Assembly (NCBI GenBank): GCA_023396115.1 | Contig: JAEWXC010000048.1 | Span: forward strand, 1-31,156 | Direction: 5' to 3' | Source of the DNA: Actinomycetes bacterium | Lineage (GTDB): Bacteria > Actinomycetota > Actinomycetes > Propionibacteriales > Nocardioidaceae | Length of the DNA stretch: 31,156 nt | Part shown: in pieces, positions 8,731 to 15,768 of the stretch | How positions within the stretch are numbered: the first letter of the stretch is position 1 | How the letters are laid out: each line of letters opens with the position of its first letter | Translations under genes and position numbers: made by a program | Notes under the pieces: model-generated | Told to the model about the DNA's origin: nothing | The model's input: only the letters and a program-made list of their open reading frames with translations | Databases searched by the model: none

Positions 8731-9482
8731 TGATGGACAAGTTCAAGGGCCCGATCCGGCTTCGCCGCGGCCAGGTCGACACCACCACCACCGACCAGCG
8801 GCTGCTGGACTCCCGCGGCCCGACCGACTGGGTGCACACCGACCCGTGGCGTGTGCTCCGGATCCAGGCCGAGTTCGTCGAGGGCTTCGGCGCCCTGGCC
8901 GACCTGGGTCCCGCGATCGCGGTCTTCGGCTCCGCCCGCACACCCGAGGACCACCCCGAGTACGCGTGGGGCGAGGAGGTCGGGCGCAAGCTCGCCGAGA
9001 ACGGCTTCGCCGTCGTCACCGGTGGTGGCCCCGGTGGCATGGAGGCCGCCAACAAGGGCGCCAGCGAGGCGGGCGGGGTCAGCGTCGGCCTGGGCATCGA
9101 GCTGCCGTTCGAGGCGGGCCTGAACCAGTGGGTCGACAAGGGCATCAACTTCCGGTACTTCTTCGCCCGCAAGACCATGTTCGTCAAGTACTCCCAGGGC
9201 TACGTCGTGCTGCCCGGCGGGGTCGGCACCCTGGACGAGCTCTTCGAGGCGATGACCCTGGTCCAGACCAAGAAGGTGACCAGCTTCCCGATCGTGCTGC
9301 TCGGCACCGCCTACTGGGGTGGGCTGGTGGAGTGGATGCGCAGCACCCTGCTGGCCGGCGGGAAGATCAAGGAGACCGACCTGGACATGCTGGTGGTCAC
9401 CGACGACGTCGACGAGGCGGTGCGGCTGATGGTCGAGGCCCGCAGCGAGCGCCAGGCCCGTTGGGCCCGAGAGTCCTCGTGA
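8727..9482 (+). CDS. LOG-family (TIGR00730-type) nucleotide 5'-monophosphate phosphoribohydrolase
   Basis: 251-residue Rossmann-fold protein of the LOG family ('lonely guy', formerly called lysine decarboxylase-like). Members cleave N6-modified adenosine monophosphates to free base and ribose phosphate; in bacteria they may make cytokinin-type bases or repair nucleotides. The signature PGGVGTLDE lies at residues 163-171, and the nucleotide-binding VTGGGPGGMEAAN at about 93-105. Residues about 1-60 form an N-terminal extension typical of the actinobacterial Rv1205-like type. The strong AGGAGG at 8714-8719 lies inside the end of dapE. GTG 8727, ATG 8730 and ATG 8733 are all possible starts; 8727 gives the best spacing (7 nt) and a GTGA overlap. 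The in vivo substrate is unknown. Confidence 0.92.
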   Translation: MMMDKFKGPIRLRRGQVDTTTTDQRLLDSRGPTDWVHTDPWRVLRIQAEFVEGFGALADLGPAIAVFGSARTPEDHPEYAWGEEVGRKLAENGFAVVTGGGPGGMEAANKGASEAGGVSVGLGIELPFEAGLNQWVDKGINFRYFFARKTMFVKYSQGYVVLPGGVGTLDELFEAMTLVQTKKVTSFPIVLLGTAYWGGLVEWMRSTLLAGGKIKETDLDMLVVTDDVDEAVRLMVEARSERQARWARESS

Positions 9483-9492
9483 GGGGGCGCGC

Positions 9493-9855
9493 GTGATCTG
9501 GGTGCTCGGGATCGTCCTGGTCGCCGTGCTCGGCGTGGTCGCCGCGGCGGCCGCCGGGCGGTTCGGGGCGATGGAGGAGGCCCACGACGACCGGTTCGAC
9601 CAGCCGCTGCCCCGGGGCCCGCTGAGCGCCGCCGACGTGCGCGGCGTGCGCTTCCCGCTGGGGTTGCGCGGGTACCGGATGGCCGAGGTCGACACACTGC
9701 TGGCCCGCCTGGCCCGGCAGCTCGAGGACGCGGAGCGCCGCGCCGCGGAGACCGCCTCCCCGCTGCCTCCCCGGGCCGGCGCCGGCGAGGCCGGCGGAAC
9801 CACGCCCCATGACTCCCCGGTGTCACCTGAGGCACAATCGCCCCGTGTCGACTGA
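9493..9855 (+). CDS. Small membrane-anchored DivIVA-like protein
   Basis: 120-residue protein with an N-terminal membrane helix (2-21), a linker, then a DivIVA-type segment at about 46-80 (VRGVRFPLGLRGYRMAEVD followed by an amphipathic helix rich in Leu, Arg and Glu) and a disordered Pro/Ala-rich tail. The F-x7-GY-x3-EVD pattern is the DivIVA/Wag31 lipid-binding and coiled-coil start, but the coiled coil is too short for a full polar scaffold. Mycobacteria have a similar small protein (Rv1209) in the same position. The GTG start follows GAGGGGG at 9481-9487. Its last 11 bp overlap the next gene, whose promoter lies inside this one. A role in recruitment at the pole or septum is inferred from the domain only. 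Confidence 0.85.
   Translation: MIWVLGIVLVAVLGVVAAAAAGRFGAMEEAHDDRFDQPLPRGPLSAADVRGVRFPLGLRGYRMAEVDTLLARLARQLEDAERRAAETASPLPPRAGAGEAGGTTPHDSPVSPEAQSPRVD
9809..9838 (+). promoter_or_regulatory. Leaderless promoter inside the DivIVA-like gene
   Basis: CACAAT (9833-9838) ends 6 nt before the GTG at 9845, and ATGACT (9809-9814) lies 18 bp upstream with 4 of 6 matches to TTGACA. The ATG at 9809 therefore belongs to a promoter and not to the coding region. Confidence 0.5.
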
Positions 9856-10267
9856 ACTGATCGTCTGGATCCTGACCGGTCTGGCTGCCGTGGTCGTGGT
9901 GCTGACCCGACTCCGGCTGCGCCGCGAGGGCGGTGCCGGACGGACCCAGGTCGGTGCCGGCGTGCTCGCGCTGCACACCGTGGCCGGGCTGCTGGCCCTG
10001 GCGGTGTGGATCTACTACCTGCTGCCCGGTGACTCCGCCCCCGTCGGGGACTCGGTCACCGGGATCGTGGCGGTCGGACTGTGGTGGCTGGTCGCCGCAG
10101 CCGGGCTGATGATGCTGACCCGGTGGCTGCCCAGCCGCGGCCGGCACTCCGGCGACGGCGCAGAGGACGGCTGGAGCGAGGGCCCCGGGCTGTCGCTGCT
10201 GGCCCACGTCGGGATGCTGGTCGGCGTCGGCGTCTTCACCTGGGCCTACCTGTTCGACAAGGTCTGA
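9845..10267 (+). CDS. Four-helix integral membrane protein, function unknown
   Basis: 140 residues with four predicted membrane helices at about 4-22, 38-60, 71-92 and 115-136. A short basic loop (RLRLRRE) follows helix 1 and a charged, Gly/Asp/Glu-rich loop of about 20 residues lies between helices 3 and 4. No enzymatic motif is visible and I do not recognise the family. The start is placed at GTG 9845 because CACAAT ends 6 nt upstream; the longer frame from ATG 9809 would add 12 residues (MTPRCHLRHNRP) that do not look like a membrane protein N-terminus. The M14 peptidase gene begins 3 nt after the stop, so the two are probably cotranscribed. Confidence 0.8.
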   Translation: MSTELIVWILTGLAAVVVVLTRLRLRREGGAGRTQVGAGVLALHTVAGLLALAVWIYYLLPGDSAPVGDSVTGIVAVGLWWLVAAAGLMMLTRWLPSRGRHSGDGAEDGWSEGPGLSLLAHVGMLVGVGVFTWAYLFDKV

Positions 10268-10270
10268 GCC

Positions 10271-11044
10271 GTGCCGGCCACCGTGCTCGCGGCACTCGCC
10301 TCCCTCCTGGTGGGGCTGTTCACCGTGCTCGGGCCCGCGCCGGCCACCGCGGAGACCGGGGCGGACCGGTCCGCCGGTGCCCGCGCCGACCGGCCGGCCG
10401 TGGTCGCCCGCCGGGTCATCGGGCGCACCGCTCGCCGCCGCCCCATCGTGGCCTGGCGTCTGGGTGAGCCGGGCCGCAAGAAGGTCGTCCTGTTCGCCAC
10501 CATGCACGGCAACGAGCCGCACGTGCGGCAGATCCTCACCTCGCTGCGGGACGGCCGCCGGATCCGCGGGGTCGACCTGTGGGTGGTGCCCACCTACAAC
10601 CCCGACGGGCTCGCGGCCCGGTCCCGCCGCAACGCCCGCGGCGTCGACCTCAACCGCAACTTCCCGCACCACTGGCGCGACCTCGACGGGGCGTACGAGT
10701 CCGGTGCCCGCCCCGGCTCGGAGCGCGAGACCCGGGCCGTGATGCGCTTCCTGCGCCGGGTCGACCCGCGCCGGGTGATCAGCTTCCACCAGCCGCTCTA
10801 CGGCGTGGACACCGACACCAAGAACGCCCGGTTCGCCCGGCGGCTGGCCCGGCACCTGGACCTGCCCCGCAAGTCATTCACCTGCGGCGGGGTCTGCCAC
10901 GGCACGATGACCAGCTGGTTCAACGCCAACTTCGACGGGGCCGCGCTGACCGTCGAGTACGCCGCCCGGCCCTCGACCCGGCGGATGCGGGTGGAGGCGC
11001 CCCGCCAGCTGCTCGCGGCGCTGGGGGCACGCCGCGGACGCTGA
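10271..11044 (+). CDS. Secreted M14-family zinc carboxypeptidase/amidase
   Basis: 257 residues with a signal peptide (hydrophobic 4-24, likely cleavage after ATA at about 27). The peptidase core shows the M14 zinc site: H79 and E82 in HGNEPH, then H173 in ISFHQ. The substrate-anchoring VDLNRNFP (N128, R129) and the catalytic glutamate E229 in LTVEYA are present. Two cysteines (C205 and C209, TCGGVC) could form a disulfide outside the cell. The catalytic domain is short, closer to murein-peptide amidases (MpaA-like) and diaminopimelate-cleaving M14 enzymes than to digestive carboxypeptidases, so a cell-wall peptide substrate is plausible. That is inference. The GTG start is 3 nt after the upstream membrane-protein gene, which suggests coupling. 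Confidence 0.88.
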   Translation: MPATVLAALASLLVGLFTVLGPAPATAETGADRSAGARADRPAVVARRVIGRTARRRPIVAWRLGEPGRKKVVLFATMHGNEPHVRQILTSLRDGRRIRGVDLWVVPTYNPDGLAARSRRNARGVDLNRNFPHHWRDLDGAYESGARPGSERETRAVMRFLRRVDPRRVISFHQPLYGVDTDTKNARFARRLARHLDLPRKSFTCGGVCHGTMTSWFNANFDGAALTVEYAARPSTRRMRVEAPRQLLAALGARRGR

Positions 11045-11074
11045 TCGGTCCTCCGATCGGTCGGCTCAGGAGCC
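11043..11074. terminator. Two consecutive hairpins between convergent genes
   Basis: GATCGG-TCCT-CCGATC (11043-11058) starts on the M14 stop codon and is followed by GGCTC-AG-GAGCC (11063-11074). There are no T-tracts. Their position between convergent genes suggests a bidirectional terminator. Confidence 0.45.
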
Positions 11075-11118
11075 TGCGGACGGGCCCCGGTGACGGTGCT
11101 GCTCAGTGAGGGTGCGGC

Positions 11119-11922
11119 TCAGCGCCCGTGGAAGACCGCCCGCTCCTTGCGCAGGAACGCGTCCACCGCGGCCCGGTGGTCCTCGGTGGCGCCGGTGCGC
11201 TGCATCATCGCGCTCTCGAACTCCAGCGCCTCGGTGAAGGAGTGCTCGGCGGCGTGGTTCACCGAGGCCCGGATCGAGGCGTAGGCCACGGTCGGGCCCT
11301 GGGCGAGACGTCGGGCCAGGAGCTGGGTCTGCTCCATCAGCTCCTCGGGTGAGACCCGCCGGGTGCCCAGGCCCAGGTCCATCGACTCCTGGGTGCTCAG
11401 CGTGGAGGGCAGGTAGAGCAGTTCGATTGCCTTGGCCCGTCCGACCAGGCGCTGCAGGGTCCAGCTGACCCCGGTGTCGCAGGAGAGCGCCACCCCGGGG
11501 AACGCGAGGTTGAACCCGGCCCCCTCGGCCAGGATGCGCAGGTCGCAGGCGAACGCCAGGCTCGCGCCAGCCCCGGCGGCGACCCCGTTCACCGCGGCGA
11601 TCACCGGCTTGGGCATGGTGGCCAGCGCCGTGACGATCGGGTTGTAGTGCTCGTCGACCGTGGTGAACAGCGAGGCCGGGTCGTCGCCGAGCAGGCGCAC
11701 GTGCTCCTTGAGGTCCTGGCCCACGCAGAACGCCCGCCCGGTGCCGGTGAGCACCACCGCCCGGACCGTGTCGTCGGCGGCGACCTGCTCCACCACCGCA
11801 CGCAAGGACTCCTTGGTCGCGATGTCGAGGCTGTTCATCGCCTCGGCACGGTTCAGGGTGATGGTGGCGACGTTCTCGGTGACGTCGAGCAGGACGGGGG
11901 CGGTGCCGGTCGTGTCGGTCAT
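11119..11922 (-). CDS. Enoyl-CoA hydratase/isomerase, PaaG-like
   Basis: 267-residue crotonase-fold protein acting on acyl-CoA. The oxyanion-hole segments are AFCVGQDLKEH (about 64-74) and NGVAAGAGASLAFACD (about 112-127). The acidic residue D149 in ALSCDTG corresponds to the position of the catalytic Asp in PaaG-type isomerases (FGLVPDGG in relatives), while the hydratase glutamate at the first position is not evident. This favours 2-(1,2-epoxy-1,2-dihydrophenyl)acetyl-CoA isomerase or another Delta3-Delta2 isomerase over a hydratase. The start at 11922 gives the typical N-terminus; the frame stays open upstream only because of antisense codon bias. CACACT ends 6 nt before the ATG. The gene lies 41 bp downstream of a PaaX-type regulator, but the rest of the phenylacetate pathway is not in this window. 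Confidence 0.88.
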   Translation of the reverse strand: MTDTTGTAPVLLDVTENVATITLNRAEAMNSLDIATKESLRAVVEQVAADDTVRAVVLTGTGRAFCVGQDLKEHVRLLGDDPASLFTTVDEHYNPIVTALATMPKPVIAAVNGVAAGAGASLAFACDLRILAEGAGFNLAFPGVALSCDTGVSWTLQRLVGRAKAIELLYLPSTLSTQESMDLGLGTRRVSPEELMEQTQLLARRLAQGPTVAYASIRASVNHAAEHSFTEALEFESAMMQRTGATEDHRAAVDAFLRKERAVFHGR

Positions 11923-11928
11923 GGTGCC

Positions 11929-11934
11929 AGTGTG
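11929..11934 (-). promoter_or_regulatory. Possible leaderless -10 of the PaaG-like gene
   Basis: On the minus strand CACACT ends 6 nt before the ATG at 11922. It keeps only the A at position 2 and the T at position 6, so it is weak on its own; the spacing matches other genes in this window. Confidence 0.35.
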
Positions 11935-11963
11935 CCGCACCCGGCCGGGGTCCAGTTGCCGCG

Positions 11964-12740
11964 TCAGTGCTCGGCCAGCACCGCGGCCAGGAACCGGTCC
12001 GAGCCGGGCCGCAGGTCCTCGGCGACGGCGTGGAAGTGCTCGGCGGCCGCGTGCCCGGCCCAGTGCCGGGGCAGCAGCTCGGCGGGCAGGTGCGGATCGG
12101 TGAACAAGAACGTGCGCCAGCCGTGCACGAGCCGGAACCGGGCCGTGTAGGCCGCCCGGTCGTCGCGGGTGTCGAGGCCCTCGAGCTCCGCGCGGCTCTC
12201 CTCCAGCCACCGGGTGTAGGCGCGGCCCAGGTCGGCCAGGTCCCACGCGGAGACCGCCGCGTCCACCGGCTGCACGTCGGTGGCGCTCCAGGTGGTGGCC
12301 CGGACCCCGGCCCGCTCCAGGGTGGCGGCCAGGCCGCCGCGCTGCCTCGGCGAGATCCACAGCCCCTCGGCGAGCGGCGCGTAGCCCAGGAAGGTGAGCT
12401 CGCGCAGCAGCGCCCGCCGGGTCGACCGGGTCATCGGGGAGGGCAGCAGCACGTGGTGCCAGGTGCCGTCCCAGGGGGCCGGGGTGCGGGAGTAGACCCG
12501 CTGGTGGGTCTCGGTGAGCCGGGCCACCGCGGCCTCGGTGGCCCGGTAGCCGCGCCCCTGCGGCAGCAGCACCGGGTCCAGCCAGCCCTGCTGCACCATC
12601 CGGGACACCGCGGTCCGCACCGCCGGCGCCTGCACCCCCAGCGGGTCGAGCAGCCGGACCAGCCCGGCCACGCTGGCCCGGTGCCCGCGCGTGCGGAGGT
12701 GGTCGCCGAAGACGTCGAAGAGGGCCGACCGGGCGTGCAT
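11964..12740 (-). CDS. PaaX-family transcriptional regulator
   Basis: 258-residue protein with the PaaX layout. An N-terminal winged helix (about 1-75: SALFDVFGDHL, then AVRTAVSRMVQQGWL as recognition region, then GRGYRAT wing) leads to a central ferredoxin-like domain (WDGTWHHVLLP, RRALLRELTFLGYAPLAEGLWISP) and a C-terminal helical domain (ARFRLVHGWRTFLFTDPHLPAELLP). PaaX proteins usually repress phenylacetate catabolism and are released by phenylacetyl-CoA. Here the regulator directly precedes a PaaG-like isomerase on the same strand, so it likely controls itself and that gene. The start MHARSALFD at 12740 is the family-typical one; an upstream ATG at 12827 would add 29 residues running into the DUF3117 promoter. 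Confidence 0.9.
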   Translation of the reverse strand: MHARSALFDVFGDHLRTRGHRASVAGLVRLLDPLGVQAPAVRTAVSRMVQQGWLDPVLLPQGRGYRATEAAVARLTETHQRVYSRTPAPWDGTWHHVLLPSPMTRSTRRALLRELTFLGYAPLAEGLWISPRQRGGLAATLERAGVRATTWSATDVQPVDAAVSAWDLADLGRAYTRWLEESRAELEGLDTRDDRAAYTARFRLVHGWRTFLFTDPHLPAELLPRHWAGHAAAEHFHAVAEDLRPGSDRFLAAVLAEH

Positions 12741-12747
12741 GGGGGCG

Positions 12748-12753
12748 AGTCTG
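12748..12753 (-). promoter_or_regulatory. Possible leaderless -10 of paaX-like gene
   Basis: On the minus strand CAGACT ends 7 nt before the ATG at 12740 and there is no Shine-Dalgarno. No clear palindromic operator is visible near it. Confidence 0.35.
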
Positions 12754-12797
12754 CCAGCGAGCTCCCCCCTGTGGTCCACCTCACGACGGGCATGGGG

Positions 12798-12803
12798 GAT
12801 AAT
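12798..12803 (+). promoter_or_regulatory. -10 element of the DUF3117 gene
   Basis: GATAAT differs from TATAAT at one base and is the most AT-rich hexamer of this divergent region. No good -35 is seen 16-18 bp upstream. The resulting leader of about 38 nt contains the Shine-Dalgarno AAAGAGG (12834-12840), 7 nt before the ATG, so this gene is not leaderless. Confidence 0.6.
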
Positions 12804-12847
12804 GGTCGTCCGCACGACTTTGCCCACAGCACGAAAGAGGTAGGCGC

Positions 12848-13015
12848 ATGGCCGCCATGAAGCCGAGGACTGGCGACGGACCCCTGGAGGTCACCAAGGA
12901 AGGACGCGGCATCGTCATGCGCGTCCCGCTGGAGGGCGGCGGTCGCCTGGTCGTCGAGCTGAACGCCGAGGAGGCGGGAGCGCTCGGAGACGCCCTCAAG
13001 GACGTCGTCGGCTGA
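12848..13015 (+). CDS. DUF3117 small conserved protein
   Basis: 55-residue protein beginning MAAMKPRTGDGPLEVTKE and containing RGIVMRVPLEGGGRLVVEL, then a short acidic/alanine helix (EEAGALGDALKDVVG). This is the near-invariant DUF3117 sequence found across actinobacteria (Rv1211 in M. tuberculosis). Its function is unknown; the pattern suggests a compact beta-hairpin plus one helix. A strong AAAGAGG precedes the ATG by 7 nt, and GATAAT lies 44 nt before it, so this looks like a well-expressed gene. The leucyl aminopeptidase start lies 2 nt after the stop, which implies a coupled pair. Confidence 0.95.
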   Translation: MAAMKPRTGDGPLEVTKEGRGIVMRVPLEGGGRLVVELNAEEAGALGDALKDVVG

Positions 13016-13017
13016 TC

Positions 13018-14553
13018 GTGTCCTCCACGACGCCTGCTCGTCAGCTTCCCGGTGGACTCGCCGACCAGCCGGCCCCGCCGCTGGTCGAGACCAGTGCAGG
13101 GCTGCCGCACGAGGTCGTCGACGCCGAGGTCTGGGCCTACCCGGTCCTGCCCGGCGACGACGACCTCGCGGTGTTCCTCGGGCCCGGTGCCGCCGAGGCG
13201 GCCGAGGTCCTCGACCTGGACCTGCTGGCCGCCCTGGAGACCGCCCGTGCCACCGGTGCCGCCGGCGAGGTCACGACGGTGCCCACCGCCCGGGCCCTGG
13301 TGCTGCTGGTCGGGGTCGGTGACGCCGGTCGCGCCGACCTGCGCCGGGCCGGTGCCGCACTGGGACGTGCGGTGCGCGGCCGCGGCACCGTGGCCAGCAC
13401 CGTCGGTGCCCCTGCCGCGGACGGCCCCGACGCCTTCGTCGCCGGGGTGGTGCTGAGCTCGTTCGTGCTGCACTTCGGGATCCGGCCCCCCGAGCACCTC
13501 CCGGTGGCTCGCGTGGTGCTGGCCGACACCCCCGCCCAGCAGGAACCGGCCGTGGACGCGGCGGTGGCCAAGGCCCGGGCCAGCTGGCTCGCGCGCGCCC
13601 TGGCCACGGTGCCCTCCAACATCAAGTCCCCGGCCTGGCTGGCCGACCAGGCCACTGCGGTGGCGCAGGTCGCCGGACTGGACGTGGAGGTCTGGGACGA
13701 GGACCGGCTCGCCGAGGAGGGGTTCGGTGGCGTCCTGGCCGTCGGGTCCGGCTCGGCCACCCCGCCCCGGTTCATCCGGCTCGACTACACCCCCGAGCGG
13801 GCGACCCGGAAGACCCCGACGGTCGTCCTGGTCGGCAAGGGGATCACCTTCGACTCCGGTGGCCTGTCCATCAAGCCGGCCGAGTCGATGGCCACCATGA
13901 AGCGCGACATGACCGGTGGTGCGGTGGTCATCGCGACCCTGGCGGCGCTGCGGGCCGTCGACTGCCCGGTCCGGGTGGTCGGGCTGGTCCCGGCGGCCGA
14001 GAACGCCATCGGCGCGTCCGCGATGCGTCCCGGTGACGTGATCCGCCACCACGGGGGCCGCACCACCGAGGTCACCAACACCGACGCCGAGGGCCGGCTC
14101 GTGCTCGCCGACGCGCTGCACTGGGCCACCAGCACCCTGGCGCCCGCGGCGGTGGTCGACATCGCCACCCTGACCGGTGCCCTCAAGGTGGCGCTCGGTC
14201 TGCACACCGGCGGCTACTTCGCCGACGACGACGCCCTGGCAGCAGCCATCGCGACCGCGGCGGCCAGTTCCGGGGAGGCCCTGTGGCGGATGCCGCTGGC
14301 CGGGGTCTACGAGGAGAAGCTGGCCTCGAAGGTCGCCGACGCCGACAACGCCCCGGGCGGACCCGGGGCGATCACCGCGGCGCTCTTCCTGCAGCACTTC
14401 ACTTCCGGCGTGCCGTGGGTGCACCTGGACATCGCCCCGGTCGGCGACACCACCACCGAGCGGGACGAGTGGACCGCCGGACCCTCCGGGTTCGGGGTCC
14501 GGATGCTGCTGGACTGGCTGGGCTCGGCGGAGCCGCTGGCGGGTGTGCGGTGA
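13018..14553 (+). CDS. pepA: Leucyl aminopeptidase, M17 family
   Basis: 511-residue cytosolic aminopeptidase that releases N-terminal amino acids using a two-metal centre. The N-terminal macro-like domain covers about 1-190. The catalytic domain shows GKGITFDSGGLSIKP with metal ligand K274 and D279, then KRDMTGGA, and the M17 signature NTDAEGRL at 354-361 (D356, E358 metal ligands; R360 catalytic). Length is typical for the family. The GTG start is 2 nt after DUF3117 with no separate promoter visible, so the two are likely one transcript. The protein may act in peptide turnover or glutathione-type dipeptide breakdown; sequence alone does not separate these. Confidence 0.96.
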   Translation: MSSTTPARQLPGGLADQPAPPLVETSAGLPHEVVDAEVWAYPVLPGDDDLAVFLGPGAAEAAEVLDLDLLAALETARATGAAGEVTTVPTARALVLLVGVGDAGRADLRRAGAALGRAVRGRGTVASTVGAPAADGPDAFVAGVVLSSFVLHFGIRPPEHLPVARVVLADTPAQQEPAVDAAVAKARASWLARALATVPSNIKSPAWLADQATAVAQVAGLDVEVWDEDRLAEEGFGGVLAVGSGSATPPRFIRLDYTPERATRKTPTVVLVGKGITFDSGGLSIKPAESMATMKRDMTGGAVVIATLAALRAVDCPVRVVGLVPAAENAIGASAMRPGDVIRHHGGRTTEVTNTDAEGRLVLADALHWATSTLAPAAVVDIATLTGALKVALGLHTGGYFADDDALAAAIATAAASSGEALWRMPLAGVYEEKLASKVADADNAPGGPGAITAALFLQHFTSGVPWVHLDIAPVGDTTTERDEWTAGPSGFGVRMLLDWLGSAEPLAGVR

Positions 14554-14564
14554 GGGGCCTGACC

Positions 14565-14888
14565 GTGCGCTGGTCGCTGGCCGGCACCGACGAGGCGATG
14601 GCCCAGCAGCTGCGGGACTACGTCACCGAGACCTCCTGGGCCACCTTCACCGGGATGGCCGGGCTGAGTCTGAAGACCTGGCGGCTGCGGACGGGGGAGT
14701 GGTTCGAGGGCGACTACGTGTTCGCCACCGACGAGGCCCGGCAGAGCTTCCAGGATGACTTCACCGGCCGCGCCGAGCAGGCACCGATCTCGGTGATGCT
14801 GGGAGCCGGGCCGGTCGACATCACCGCGTTCGAGGTCGTCGCGGTGGCCGAGGGCTGGGAGGGGTTCGCCCCGTCCCAGCACGGCTGA
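14565..14888 (+). CDS. YdhR-like (dimeric alpha/beta-barrel) protein
   Basis: 107 residues. The sequence recalls E. coli YdhR, a putative monooxygenase of the ferredoxin-like dimeric alpha/beta-barrel fold. Shared positions include AMAQQL (AMAEQL in YdhR), GLSLKTW (GFLWKVW) and the strand-plus-loop EGDYVFATDEARQSF (GGIYLFTDEKSALAY). No catalytic residue is known with certainty for this family, so enzymatic function is unproven. Two GTG starts compete: 14550 in a GTGA overlap with pepA, and 14565, which has GAGGGG at 14552-14557 with 7-nt spacing. I chose 14565 for its ribosome binding site. It is probably the last gene of the DUF3117-pepA operon. Confidence 0.75.
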   Translation: MRWSLAGTDEAMAQQLRDYVTETSWATFTGMAGLSLKTWRLRTGEWFEGDYVFATDEARQSFQDDFTGRAEQAPISVMLGAGPVDITAFEVVAVAEGWEGFAPSQHG

Positions 14889-14892
14889 GCGC

Positions 14893-14909
14893 CCCCTTCC
14901 AGCGAGGGG
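14893..14909. terminator. Weak inverted repeat between convergent genes
   Basis: CCCCT-TCCAGCG-AGGGG lies 5 bp past the YdhR-like stop, in the 47-bp gap before the convergent O-methyltransferase end. The stem is 5 bp and has no T-tract. Confidence 0.3.
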
Positions 14910-14935
14910 ACCCCGCCGACGCTTCGCCCAACGGG

Positions 14936-15586
14936 TCAGGCGTCGCCGGCCCACTCCTTCTTCGCCAGCAGCAGGCCGTCGCCCACCGGCAGCAGCACCG
15001 GCACCAGCTGCTCGTGCTCGGCGATCGCGCGGCCCAGGTCGCGGATCGCGGTCGTCTCGGCGTCGCGCTTGGCCGGGTCGGCCACCTTGTCGTGCCACAG
15101 GGCGTTGTCGAAGGCCACCACGCCGCCGGGACGCAGCAGCCGCAGCGCCTCGTCGAGGTAGGCGGCGTACTCGCGCTTGTCCCCGTCGCAGAAGACCAGG
15201 TCGTAGTGGCCGTCGGTGAGCCGCGGCAGCACGTCGAGCGCGGAGCCGGAGATGGTCCGGGCCCGCTGGGAGGGGATGCCGGCCTCGGTGAAGGTCAGCT
15301 TGGCCAGGCGCTGGTGCTCGGCCTCGATGTCGACGGTGGTCAGCACCCCGTCGCTGCGCATGCCGCGCAGCATCCACAGCCCGGAGGCACCGGTACCGGT
15401 GCCGACCTCGACGACGGTCCGGGCGTCCAGCACCGCGGTGAGGAAGCGCAGGGCGGCACCGACGCCGGGGCTGATCGGGACGACCCCGACCTCCTCGGCG
15501 CGGGCGCGGGCAGCGGCCAGGACCTCGTCCTCGGCCACGAACTCCTCGGCGTAGGTCCAGCTCGCGGAACTGATCGGGGCAGTGAT
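14936..15586 (-). CDS. O-methyltransferase, apparent AUC start codon
   Basis: Class I SAM-dependent methyltransferase of the caffeoyl-CoA/catechol O-methyltransferase type, 216 residues. Motif I is VVEVGTGTGASGLWML, motif II VLTTVDIEAEHQ, and the metal/substrate region YDLVFCDGDKREY leads to LRPGGVVAFDNALW. It sits divergently from sigE, as Rv1220c does in mycobacteria; its substrate is unknown. The start is unusual. The conserved N-terminus (APISSASWTYAEEFVAED) has no ATG, GTG or TTG ahead of it except ATG 15706, which lies upstream of the gene's own -10. An ATC at 15586 follows AGGAGG by 5 nt and gives a first residue where relatives have Met. A pipeline might instead use GTG 15538, which would cut off the conserved SASWTYAEE segment. 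Confidence 0.88.
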   Translation of the reverse strand: MTAPISSASWTYAEEFVAEDEVLAAARARAEEVGVVPISPGVGAALRFLTAVLDARTVVEVGTGTGASGLWMLRGMRSDGVLTTVDIEAEHQRLAKLTFTEAGIPSQRARTISGSALDVLPRLTDGHYDLVFCDGDKREYAAYLDEALRLLRPGGVVAFDNALWHDKVADPAKRDAETTAIRDLGRAIAEHEQLVPVLLPVGDGLLLAKKEWAGDA

Positions 15587-15591
15587 GGTGG

Positions 15592-15622
15592 CCTCCTGGG
15601 TCGAACGGTCCCGGGAAGGATA
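15592..15622 (-). promoter_or_regulatory. O-methyltransferase -10 and Shine-Dalgarno
   Basis: On the minus strand TATCCT (15622-15617) fits TANNNT and implies a leader of about 24 nt containing a perfect AGGAGG (15597-15592), 5 nt before the ATC at 15586. This arrangement argues against the ATG at 15706 as start. Confidence 0.6.
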
Positions 15623-15706
15623 TCGCCACGCGGGAACAGTGCGCCCGCGCCGCGCGTTGGAGCAGGAGAACCGGGCGCTCCTCAGCCAAGACGAGGGGCG
15701 GCTCAC

Positions 15707-15735
15707 AGGTTCCTCTCAGACGCCGTTCCTAGGGT
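15707..15735 (+). promoter_or_regulatory. Candidate sigE promoter
   Basis: TAGGGT (15730-15735) lies 17 bp after AGGTTC (15707-15712). The same TAGGGT hexamer is used at the glutamate dehydrogenase gene. The leader of about 26 nt carries AGGAGG (15758-15763), 5 nt before the ATG. A sigma-E-type autoregulatory promoter is possible but I cannot separate it from a housekeeping one. Confidence 0.45.
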
Positions 15736-15768
15736 GAGGAGTCCACGCTGTCGAAGCAGGAGGTCGCC

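Noticed and set aside
11923..12360. N-terminal extension of the PaaG-like protein
   Set aside because: It lies over the PaaX gene in another frame and the translation is Arg/Gly-rich noise; the crotonase fold begins at 11922.
12741..12827. ATG 12827 as start of the PaaX-type regulator
   Set aside because: It would overlap the DUF3117 -10 region and precede the family-typical N-terminus by 29 residues.
12781..14424. 547-residue minus-strand open frame opposite DUF3117 and pepA
   Set aside because: pepA and DUF3117 are unmistakable on the plus strand; the antisense product is Gly/Asp/Arg-rich without motifs.
15587..15706. ATG 15706 as O-methyltransferase start
   Set aside because: The added 40 residues are Arg/Ser-rich, not conserved, and lie upstream of a good -10 and Shine-Dalgarno.
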